The notes below the pieces were generated by a model, which was not told the DNA's origin, searched no databases, and was given only the letters and a program-made list of their open reading frames with translations. Source: Membranipora membranacea (taxonomy: Eukaryota > Bryozoa > Gymnolaemata > Cheilostomatida > Membraniporidae). From it: DNA of 64,000 nt. Numbering within the stretch: the first letter of the stretch is position 1; each line of letters begins with the position of its first letter. Made by a program: the position numbers and the translations under genes. The stretch lies in assembly GCA_914767715.1 (NCBI GenBank), contig OU612072.1, forward strand, positions 23,498,001 to 23,562,000, written 5' to 3'. This document shows, in pieces, positions 49,001 to 61,000 of this stretch.

Positions 49001-52000
49001 TGCCATGAAAAGAAGCTTGTAGAGATGAAAGTAGATCATAGAAAGTAATGTTTAGAATAAGGAAGAAGCTGCAACAAAAAAGGGTTAAACATGGCCTATT
49101 AATCCATAAACACTATTTAGCCAATCACGTGAAGATGCAGGAACTAGACAACAGCATGTTGTGTCACAAACACGGCGCCGGAACTTTGCCGACTTGCCGA
49201 CTGCCGACAGGCCTGTTCTCAGATATTTCAGTCTTAGCATTTGATTTCAAACCTAAATCATACATGGCAAGTTGGTAGACCCTGAAATCAGGAGGTCTCC
49301 GCGGACGAGCTCCCGACCCGGAGTACCACTCTGCGTGTCCAGCAGTGAAGTTGTAATTTGGCCCTTGTTGTCATTTATTTTGAGCCAAAACTAGAGCATT
49401 CGTATTATGAAATGCGTAATTTTACCTGATTTTACAAATTATATTGTTGCACTTTATGCGAACGAGGAGAGATAGTATGTTAATAGGCAATTATATGTAG
49501 GTATAAGTACTGTGGGGGTAGGAAAACATAGTTTTACCTGCAGCGAGAAGCTTAAAAAGTCGTCTGGGTGAAGAAAGCTGAAAAAAGGGAGGAAATAGGG
49601 AGATAGGGAGGAGGTGGAAAATACCCCTAAAAACTGGGAGGCTCCCTACCAAAAAGGGAGACTTGTCAGGTATGACCTAAATGCAAGTGCATATGCTAAC
49701 AGTGTGCAAGTGCATATACTAACAGTACCCCCAGCACATGTTGGTAACCCATTTAGGGCAGTAAACTGACTGAACTTGCCATGTTTCCTTGCTTCTTCCC
49801 CCTTCTTCCTCTCCCTTGTGAAAAATTTTCTTTTTGCATGGGGGCCGCCATCTTCCTTTGAAATGTTTTGGGAATTGCGCTCTCATTTTCATTTTGAAAA
49901 GACAACCCTCATGCTTTTTGAAAGAAACATTGCCTTTTTATTGTTATTCAATAAAATACAAATGTTGGAATTTTTATCCAGTGCATTTCTCTTATTCCTT
50001 TTATGCTGCCTGGGATTTAAAAGTGTTTTGAGTTTAGTTCAAGCATGAATGAAGCTCTCTGGATTCAAGGATTTAATAAATTGTTTGTATATTTCCGAAA
50101 TGTATCATAATAGTTTATCGGTAGACGGTAGCCAATTAAGACAGGTTCACTATCATTAAGCAGTGTAGAGCCTCTGCTGGATTGATTATCAATACCCAAC
50201 TCTACATACCACTGTGTCAGCAAATTTGGCACATTGCATGAAGATATGAGTTAGGCACTTTTGACAAGTTATAAAAACTTAAAAAGAGGTCTAGTCTACT
50301 CAGCTACAACTGTGACAATATTGTTGTTGAATCTATTGTCAAATGTCTATCACTCATTTCGATTTCGTTTAGATCAAGCCATGGTAAGCGGTTCTGTTTC
50401 ATGCTGTTATCAGTTTTACTGGGTTCCATTGCCTTATATTACTCGCTGCTGAAGAAAGGCTCATTGACATGAAAAGTTTTTTGCCAATTTTATTAACCTT
50501 TGGGAAGATTAATTGGTCCTAATCAACTATATATATATATATATATATATAGCTATGGGGTGCGACCCCTGCAAGTACTAGGGAGGAAAGAGGTCTAAAC
50601 ATAGACCTAAAAATAGTAAACCGATTTTTAGGTCTATGGGTCTAAACTGTTTGCATAGTATTGCTTGGAACCCTTAGTAGGCACTGATGTGTACTTTGTG
50701 ATAAGTATCAGTACACAGTTGTTACCATTGTCATTGTAATTAAACTCTCATTTAGATCAAACCTAGGCAAATCAGCCTTTTTAAATATTTTTCATACATT
50801 TGTAACTAAATCAACCAAGCCTCATGAATCATTATCATTTAATCCTACCTAATGTTATTAACTTGTATTTTTGTTTGCCGGTAAAAACCTCCAATAGCGA
50901 ATAGCAATATATGTTAAATCTTAAAGTCATAATGTAAAATAATTAATAACCAGATCATGGTAAAGACAATCATGGATTGCAATCCATACACTCTATAATA
51001 CTCATTTTTGTTGTGTGCCTTCCAAAACCTCATTAAATTATTTTTATAAGCTCCGTCTGGGAATGTGTGTGGTAGCGCAGCTGGACGTTCTGAAGTATAA
51101 TTATCCCTTGTGTTTTTTCCATGTGAACCAAAATGTTCTAAGCTCAACAGCATGCCTGCAAATATAGGCACTTTATTTTTCCTTCTTTTCTGCGTTCTTT
51201 AAGCAATAAAGATTTAACTAACTAACTTGCCACTCTCTGTTTCTTCTTTTCTTTTTTCATCTTATTCATGCAATTTATGATACCATGCTTTCATTATCCT
51301 ACTCACTATATAGTATGTACCACCATACCACTTACATCTTTTTATTCAAGTCATTTTTTTGTATCAATGTTAATGTGTATGAGGTCAACAAGTTATTTTT
51401 TATTTGCTTTAATTATAAACTTTTAGAAAACCTCAATAAATAAATGAAATTCATATATGCATGAAGCTTAGTTTAATGCAGCAGTTGTCCTCTTTTTGTC
51501 AGTGAGTCTGCAACTCCAAAGTATTATACATAAATTCTAATTCAAAATGGCGGCCCCAATGCAAAAAGAAAAGTTTTCACAAGGGAGAGGAAAAAGCAAG
51601 GAAACATGGTAAGTTCAGTCAGTTCACTGACCTAAATGGGTTACCAACATGTGCTGGGGGTACTGTTAGTATATGCACTTACATACTGTTAGCATAAGCA
51701 CTTGCATTTTGCATTTAGGTTGGAAATCAAATGCTAAGACTGAAATATCTGAGAACAGGCCTGTCGGCAGTCGGCAAGTCGGCAAAGTTCCGGCGCCGGT
51801 CGCAAACATGGTTTCATGATGGGTATGGCAATGCCGTTGTATTTGAGCAAGTCTTCAGAGAAAAAACTACAACAGTGTTTGTGAAGGATGCTTCACAGGG
51901 AAAGAGCAAGCTAGAAGATGATGGAAATTATCATAACCTAAATAAAAAATCAACTTCACAAAGGGAGATTAACTTTTCAGGGGAATAGAAAGGGTGAGCA

Positions 52001-55000
52001 ACCGCCTCTGCAGTTTACAGCAATGGCAGAAGTCACTCAAATTCAATTGTTGCTGTTTTTGGGTACAACCAAGCCATTCTAGCAGAGAAATATTACCGAA
52101 GGCGTGATGAAAGACATTAGCGAACTTACACGGATACTGTAATATCCATCGCCAGACATTTGATTAGCACTTAATTCCCCAGTGTATATGCCATCATTAG
52201 GAGTCGAGTCAGTACCTGCAACAGGTGATAGATTTTAATGTGGAGCTAGATATAACCAGGATAAAGCAATACTCACTCAAGTCTCATAACTCCTGATTGC
52301 AGAATGCATACTGCTGCATGGAAGAATTTTTCAAGTTTCAACATAACTTTTGACCGTACTCCAGTACGTATTTTTGAACTTGTTCCTCTGATCTGTGCAA
52401 TATTATTAAATACGAGTATCTGGCTTTTGTTTGCTTAAAATATTGCCTAACTACTATTTTTGAATATATCAAAACTTGGTTCCGTTTAAACAATTATCTT
52501 AATGTTATACCCGATCCAGTGTCAGAGAAGAGTAGTCCATAGTTGTTCTCATTGGGTCTGCTGACCACTGCTGAAATCGTAAGCCCCTGTATCGGTGTTA
52601 AACCCTGGTATACTCCAACATAGCCTATCACCTACAAATCAAAATATATTTGCATGTAACACATTACTGGTGTTTTGCATTTCAGTTTCTGTATAACTAG
52701 ATATTGATAGTTATATCACCATAGTAATACATACACTGTGTCAATATGAGTTTTTTACCCATTTCTTTTCATGAGATCAAAACTTCTTCTTCAATACATT
52801 TGTGTCAAAATTCTTTTCGAACAGTACCCAAGTATACACTGTCTAATCACAATTGCAGGCGGCGAGAGAGTACTACAAACTCAATATTAGATGACATTTA
52901 TTTTGACTCCTCTTGCCCTTACCAATGTTGTTGCTGTGAATGAGACATTAGTTGATTCAGTTCTGAACTCAACACTGATCCCTTCTACTCCTTCCAGAGA
53001 CTTTGAGGTTATGGTGATAGTGACTGTCTCAGAGGATGAAGGATCCGCTCTGGTTATAGTATATGACACAACTCCGGTCTGAAAAAAAACGATGAAACCC
53101 TACTACCTGAATTTGACAAAAGGAAATATTGAGATGGACTTCATGCTTGCACCTAACTTTGGACTTTGGACTTAAACTTAGGACCTCATAGCTGTGCCCT
53201 CTGACTTTTGTCCCAACTTCTGAGCAAAATTTCCCCGCGATGGCGCAAACAAGCATCTTAGCTGGTTTACTCACAACTTCTCCATGCAGCCGGATGGTAA
53301 TTAGTTTCAGTTCTTCATTTTTTATCACAGTGTAATTGTTGTTATTCGGAGTGGTCACGTTGACATCAATATCCACTGCGTAGGAGAATGTGAGTTTGGT
53401 ATCATCTCCCAAAGTGCTGTCTATGTATATCTCCTGTGTGAGGGAGCTTTCTCCGAAAGCTAATGTGACTTGTTCGTTCACAAGCTGAATAGAAAGAAAT
53501 AAAACAACTGTCCTGAAATTCTCTAAAAGTCAAACAGACAGTTTTTGGCTGCATTCATTTCTTTGAATGTCACAATTTCAGTTGAACACATCTGGTTGTT
53601 CAGTAGTAGCAAGCAAAACAGTTATCTGGGAGAAGTGCAGAGGAAATTGAAAGTTCATACTGAAGCAATTGACAGAGGGTCAACCAAATTTAATTCGAAT
53701 TGTTGCATCTCTTGCAGCACCAACTAACTAGCAGTGAATAAACAGCAAGTATGTTTACCATAAAACTCACTGACCAAATTAAATTAAGCAATCGATTTTA
53801 CATGAAGGTCTGAGATAAGTTTAACTCAGCTAACCGTTGTGATCCTGCTGGTACAATCTCTTTGAATAGTAGATATGAGAGCATCCTGGAGTCCGATCGC
53901 TGCATCATTATCTCCCGTAAAGTACTTCAGCCCTCCTGTGGTATCTGATATAAGACTTAAACTAGTGCTTGCGTCTTGGCTGGAAAGCAATAAAATTACT
54001 AAAATGGCTGTTCAAAATATACCATATGCAAAGTGTAGTATTTAATAAGTAAGATGACATATGTGAAACAGAAAATACAACATTGAACACTCTTTGAAGG
54101 GTGCAATGTTAGGGATGTTGGTCACATTATTGCTGTGGCAATCAGTTCATTTTAGTATCACTGGTTCTTACCTGTAAGCTATCGTGTCAACAACGATTCC
54201 CTGCTCTACAAGCCTATCAAGTGATCCTATATCCCCTTTCCCATCACTTAGTAATAAAATTCTGGTTCCAACTGAGTTTTCTTCTCCTGTGTATTCGACC
54301 AATATCTGTGAAGCAAATTTATAGAAATAAATGGGAAACTATTTGAATTTGTATTTATAATACATACACAAACGTATATTCATAAATCTTAATGCTCTGA
54401 TACACCAGTAAGTTATGGAGTGTCAATTTATTTAACAAGTTACCAGTTTCCCTCCAATGCTGCTGACATTACCTCTCTACATAGCTCCAATCCTGCTTCA
54501 ATGTCTGTTAATCCACTTGCAGATGTTGGTACAATAGTAGTTAGGTTATCCCTCACTGAATCAGTAGTGATATTAGTCATGCCGGCTAATTCTGTGGCAA
54601 ATGTCGCAAACTTAGTGACAGCCACTATTGTCCCTTCTGGTAGATGATTGAGGATGTAGCTTGACACGGCTGTGGCCATCTTACCTATCCGGTCATTTGA
54701 CTGATAAAATACACGCAGAAAAGCTAGAACAGCAGCTAAAAACAAATGACCAGTGGGTCATTAGAAGCAATTACATGTACAATGGTGTTTAAATAGGTTG
54801 GCGATGGTGGAATGGACTGTGCTGTGGGATTGGAGGACACAACTCCGAGTAGTGATTTGCGGGCTTGCTCATTAGTACCTTCAGCCCATTAATTATTGAG
54901 ATGGCGAGTTGACAAGATGGCCAAATTGGTTAGCACGCTTGTTATTCACTGCCAGGCGATAGGTGCTGCAGGAGATGTGAGTTCGAGTCCCGCTGGAGGA

Positions 55001-58000
55001 GCTTTCAAGGTTGGTTGTTCGAGCCCCATGGATTTATACCTCTTCTCATTGTGTCTGTACTGGAGCTAACTGCACAGTTTTATAAAGGAGATCTATAACG
55101 GCTCTTAGTGTATCAACCAAAAACTGATTGAGGTCTGTCTGAGGGTGTAAGCCACCAAAAATATGATTCAGTTTAGACGTTGAGATTTCAACGCACCCTA
55201 TACACAATAAAACTAACCTTAGATCAATTGGTATAAGGCAGGAGATACCTCTCCGGAATCAGCTCAATTTTTTCCTTATAGTGTGAAAAAAATCCAACCG
55301 AGTCACACAAAGTGAAAAGCGATCAACAAAAAATACAATAAATTCAGCCTAAGTCAGACTAGGGCCAAATTGTTCTTAAAAAATGGATTAATTTCTTTAT
55401 GTTCAAGTGGGGATAGTCAACTTATCTAAGGCTTTTTGGGACAATTTTGATATCTGACAGCTTCAGCAAATCACTGTTGAGCCTAGAACACATTGGTACA
55501 ATTGTGCTTTGGTTTACTCACTCTCATACTCGAAGAAACATCAAGTGTGAGACAAACAAGATCAGCTTGGCATGGCCCCCTTTCGTTATATGCAAATGAG
55601 GTATTGACTAAAATCTCAGCTCCAGTCGTTGTTGAAAGTAGTGTTGGAGTTGTAGAAGGGTTAGAGTTGCTGTCATCACCATCAGGATGGAGGATATTGA
55701 ATCTTGTCACAGTACTCCTTAATCTACCCCCTGCATATGACTCATCTGATTGATATAAATTAATGAGCCAGTACCAGTCATTGATGTTATTATCAGTCAG
55801 TATCAGTATCAGTCAAAGGAAATTCAACCCCAGTGCCAATTGATACACTCTCCTGACACCAGTTACGCTCAATTCACAAAACCTAATTATCTTCGTTCTC
55901 AACTATCAGGCCTTCCAAGGGTAAACAGCCATAGGCCATTTTAAAACGGCCCGTATTATTTTCGAGTTATACACATGCTAAAACATCAAAGAAAAATGAC
56001 TTGAGTCCCCAGTTCTTCAGCATTCGGCTGCAAACTAGATTTTGAAAATTTCTCAAGAAAAACACCTGGTATGATTTTTCAGTTTCCCATGTGCTAAAGC
56101 CTTTCGAAAGCTTCTAAGTCTAACATGAAATTGGCTTATTTGATGTTTTTGATAAGTAATAAACGTAGCATGATCATGGACATAAATTTGGACATTGAGT
56201 TAAACATGACTAAAAAGACACGGACAACCCAACACTTACTGAAATCAGAATGCTTGGACAGAACAGACCATACGCTCTCATTACAGATTCGACTTTGTCT
56301 GTTTGGTGCCAAATTGTTGTGTCGGACAGCTCCAAGCTCCCCATCAGACGACTCATCTGTGCAAAACTGATATACCTACATCGAGAATCGGTGATTAGGT
56401 ATTGGTGTTACCAATCAAAGTAGTCAAGTTGTACATTTTTTATTCATACTGCTGTTATTAAATACAAACAAGATTGTTTTTTTAGTGGCAGAATCTTGCT
56501 ATGACATTGATGTGACTTGAAATTGGGTGAACTGCATAGATATTGGTTGACTACAGTGATCACAAAGTAGGGAACTTTCTGGGGTTAGAAGACAGCAAGA
56601 TGAATTATCCTAGATTTAACGCGCTTAAATATTCACCTGTCTGTCAAAACAGAGTGTTGGCTTCTTCTGGTATTATCAGGTAGGATAAGATAAGATACAA
56701 ATTGATACTAAAACTAGGAGATATCTATGTAAAGATGACCATGTCTATGGCAGTTCTACCACTGTATATAAAATACTAGATTACCTATAGATATTGGTTA
56801 CACACACAGTACAGTGATATCAAACATTTCCATTGTTATGACTAACTTACAGAGTCCAGATGCTCAGCATACATAATTGAGGCTGCCGGATTACCCTCAT
56901 TATTTTTAGGTGTATATCGGCAGGTATCAGTAAACAGTTCAGTATCATCATCTACAACACATTCCCCATTAGGGTGGGTGGCATCTGTTCTGCTGCCATC
57001 AAAACCTGTTGTACATCTGAAAAAAACACAGTGGTTAGAGCGCCGGCCTTCAGCATGCAAGTGTTGAAGGTCGTGGGTTTAAATCTCACTGCAGTCCACC
57101 GACAACTGGGAGTTGTTGGACCCCCAGGTGTCCTCCTACTTGCCTACAAACTGCGAGCAAATTGGCGCAGACATTGCAGGCTTGCCCTTAAAGCACACAC
57201 TATTTCGCCACCACGATGTGGTGAGTGACTAACACTTGCAATTTTAACCAACATTTTAACCAAATTATTTAGACAAACTACTTTTAATTTGTCTGCACAA
57301 AATTTCTGGTTACAGCAAGTTAATGATAGTAAAATAATATCACAGGCTACATATCTGACTCTTCATTATTTACCCTGTCGGAGTTGGACGACGTTTATAC
57401 GGGTAAAATCTCGGTGAAATTGTGTCTTGCTCTGGAACATCTTCATCAAAAACTCCCCATCTAAGATGTGCAAATTCTCGAACCAACCTCTTGCCTTAAA
57501 TTATAAAACTTTATACATGGAAATATTTATATACAAATACTAAATATTATGACAGCTAAATGTTTATACTATTGTTCTCATTCTGCTAGTCTGTTTTTAT
57601 TGATTAATACTTCAAACATGATATTACCATTGATTACTCTCATAATCATATTTAATTAAATGAATTGTTTGACTTATAATATAATATATTACATATAAGA
57701 TACCTATATGCCTATTTAAAATGAGCATAATATTAACGTCTTATTGAAATGAGACCGGATATTTGACCTTTAAGATGAGAAACCGTTAACCATCATGTCA
57801 AGGTAAGCCCCGAGTGTTAAATAATGATCAATTTGGTGTCTCCTTGATGAACCAAGGCAATCTTCATAAAATTTACTCTTGAATTGAAACTCCACAAAAG
57901 ACCCCTAATCACCTGGTACCAACTAACGAATTATCAAGGTCGTTACACCTTTTACCTTTACCAGTGCTCAACATTTATTTTACTAGCATTATTGGACATC

Positions 58001-61000
58001 AATTGATAAACAAGAAATTTCCACCACTTTTGTTAGCACATGTAAATTTTTCGCGCAATTTCAATCTGAGCGAACATGTTCAAGCTACACTCAACTTCAA
58101 ATAACTTTCAGACAATAATATGAAAGCGTCTACTTTTAACAATATTCCATTTAATTTATGTTCAATAATCAATTGTAAATCACACAAAATTAATTTTTCT
58201 GTTTATCTTTTACATCATCTGTATTAAAAGTTTTTTTTCCCTCTTTGTTTTGTCTCAGAAGGTCGATTTTGTTAAACATTCTCATCGAAAACTATGCCAA
58301 TAAAATTGAAAAAAACCACACACTCGCATTTAGGACACTGCTGACACAACGTCCTTTGTTGTTGTATAAGATGCTAACTTAGGGTAATTTAACCAGGAAG
58401 TGATTATACAATTTTGACATGAGCAAAGCTGTCTTCATCACACTGCTAATAGCATGTCAAACTCACCAATATTAGGAGAATTCGATTTGATGTAGTCTGG
58501 TGTCAGATGAATGTAGTCCCCTTCCACACCGCACAATCCTGGTTGGAGGGTGTAGGGGGTATCGCCCCATGCCGGATTCTTTGGTGCTATCATCACTCTT
58601 GCTTTTTTAAACGTCTCAGTAGTAGGCTGTACAAAAAATATTTAGATTAGATTTTTCCAAGCTGATGTATTATAAAAACAGCTAACTGAGACCGCCTTGA
58701 GTGTGAATGAAATAGGAAGTGATTGTTTCAACACACTGTTGACAATTCCTCACCTATCCTGCGGTTTTTAAAACTGCATGAGTAAAATGGGGAAATTTGT
58801 TAGTAACAATTTTTCAGGGCATAGGAATTTCTATGAATTTATTACTGCTCATGGAAAAGACCCACTGCTTCCTTTAGTCAAAGCAAGGAGTAACTCCTCG
58901 GTTTATCAGGATTACTGGTAGCAGCATAATCATCCACCAGTTTGATAATGGAAGATGTTGTTTTTTGACAGCCACTACCAGGAACTCTCACTCACTTTTT
59001 TCCACGAAGCATCTCTACTCCAGCTTTGAGGTACAAGGATCGAGAGTCGTTTAAAGTAGAGACTTCCTTTAGTAGCATGGGTAAGGAGAAATTCTGACGC
59101 TGATTTAAATTCTTTCTGTAGATAAAGAAAATCAGTAAAAAACTTATTTAAAAATTAATTCTATCTAAGAATGGTCCATGTCAGTCATCACAATTAGAGC
59201 GGTATCAGCCCAATGGAGTCATACAGTTACAGAGCACGCAAAACTCTTGACTTGAGCGAGGAAAATTTTTGCTTGCAGGATATCAACACTGATCACATGA
59301 ACTACTATTGCCGGCATATCTCTGATCGTTAGAGCATGGGTTTATTCTAATAGCTTGAGTACCATTAGAACAAACTAGCTGGTACAACCCGAGGTCAAAT
59401 TCTAGGAAAAGGAGTGGGTACTCAGACTGAATTGGCTCTAACCTTCAAGGATACAACTCTTTATAATATACTCTTGATGTCATATATGTGATATTATGGC
59501 GCCGTAACAGGTCTGCATTTGGTATTCACCATACAAAATAGAGCACATTTGCAATCACACACTTTAGCACTGTTATCAAACAATCAAATATATATTTGGT
59601 AATATCTCTTGTAGATTCCAAGATGAGTGCATTCTTGGATACAGCTGAACATAATTTTTAGCCAAGATTACTAAAAGTTCTTTCCGCTCATTGAGATTAT
59701 TGGAAAGAGACAAAGCTTGTAATAAACTTTTAAACTATTTTAAGCTGCAATGCATCAAAAGTAATGGTAATTTTTAGTATCACTATTGATGCTCAATGTC
59801 AGCATTCACTGTGGAGTTCACCAGGAAGTGTGTTGTGATCACATAAAGAAGAGGTATACACCCGAGGATGCTGGGAGCTGGAACAATCAACCTTGAAAGC
59901 TCCCCTAATGGGATTCGAACCCATCACCTGGCAGTGAATAGCAAGCTCGCTAACTGATTGCACCATCTCACCATCCCCAACAAAGAATGGGTTGATGGCG
60001 CTAATTAGCATCCCCGCTATTCACTACTCAGAGTTGTGTTCTCTTGTCCCATAGCTCATTCCACTCCACCATTGCCACCCTATGCAACACAGCGTAGAGT
60101 TTGAAAGCCCTGAGTACTGTGTTTTTTTCATAAACCTTAAATCACTCATTGACCTCTTTCTTGTCAAATAGCTTATATTGGGCTGTACCGTTCTCTCCAA
60201 CCCGTCCTAGGATTTACAGGCTTTGACAAAAGATAGCACTGTTTCTTAGGTGAGCCATTATTATATCATTATGCGGCTACACATTGCAATATGCCTACTA
60301 GTTAGTGACAAAAGACCAGGAAAACTTTCCAATACCTAACTGATCTTGAATTAATGAATTGAGCTGTACCACTCTCCACCCCCTCCCCCCAACCCTTACC
60401 AGGAACTACAGGCATTGACAAACAATAACAACTAGGTCATTTCTTTGTCATATGGCCGCACATTCACATGTGCTCAATTAGTTAAGGTTAAAAGACCAGG
60501 AAAAAAAGTTTAATACTCTACTGGTCATGAATCAATATCCAATAAAATAATAACAAACTCATAGCGTTCGATCTAAGATCTTTGAAGCTTCATTATGTTT
60601 TGCCCATGGCAAAAGCGTCCGACAATTTAAATGTCTATATTAAGAATTCGACTCTATATCTTGATACAAACAAATAGGGTTTCTCTATGAGGATATAGAC
60701 TGTTATTGGTACTGATTTTGTCTATGAGATAAGAATATATGATGGGTGGCGAATGGTTTCTCTGATTATCAGCAAAGATGTGTGGTCAATTACTTTACAT
60801 AAAACTCTGACAATACATCAGCACAAAAAAATCCACTCTTATTCTTTTTCGAAACATTTCAACTCAGTAATCAGCAAATAAGAACATGTGTATGAGATGA
60901 CTACTCCCAGTTGAGAAGATTGCCTAGATTATCAGTTTGCTGCTTGGATCTATATAGTCTCTGTAAGGGTACTTTTGAATGTGACCTAAGCGCTTATAAT

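Noticed and set aside
50914-51171. 85-codon open frame on the minus strand inside the foldback element
   Set aside because: It shows no transposase or other motif, and nothing supports coding.
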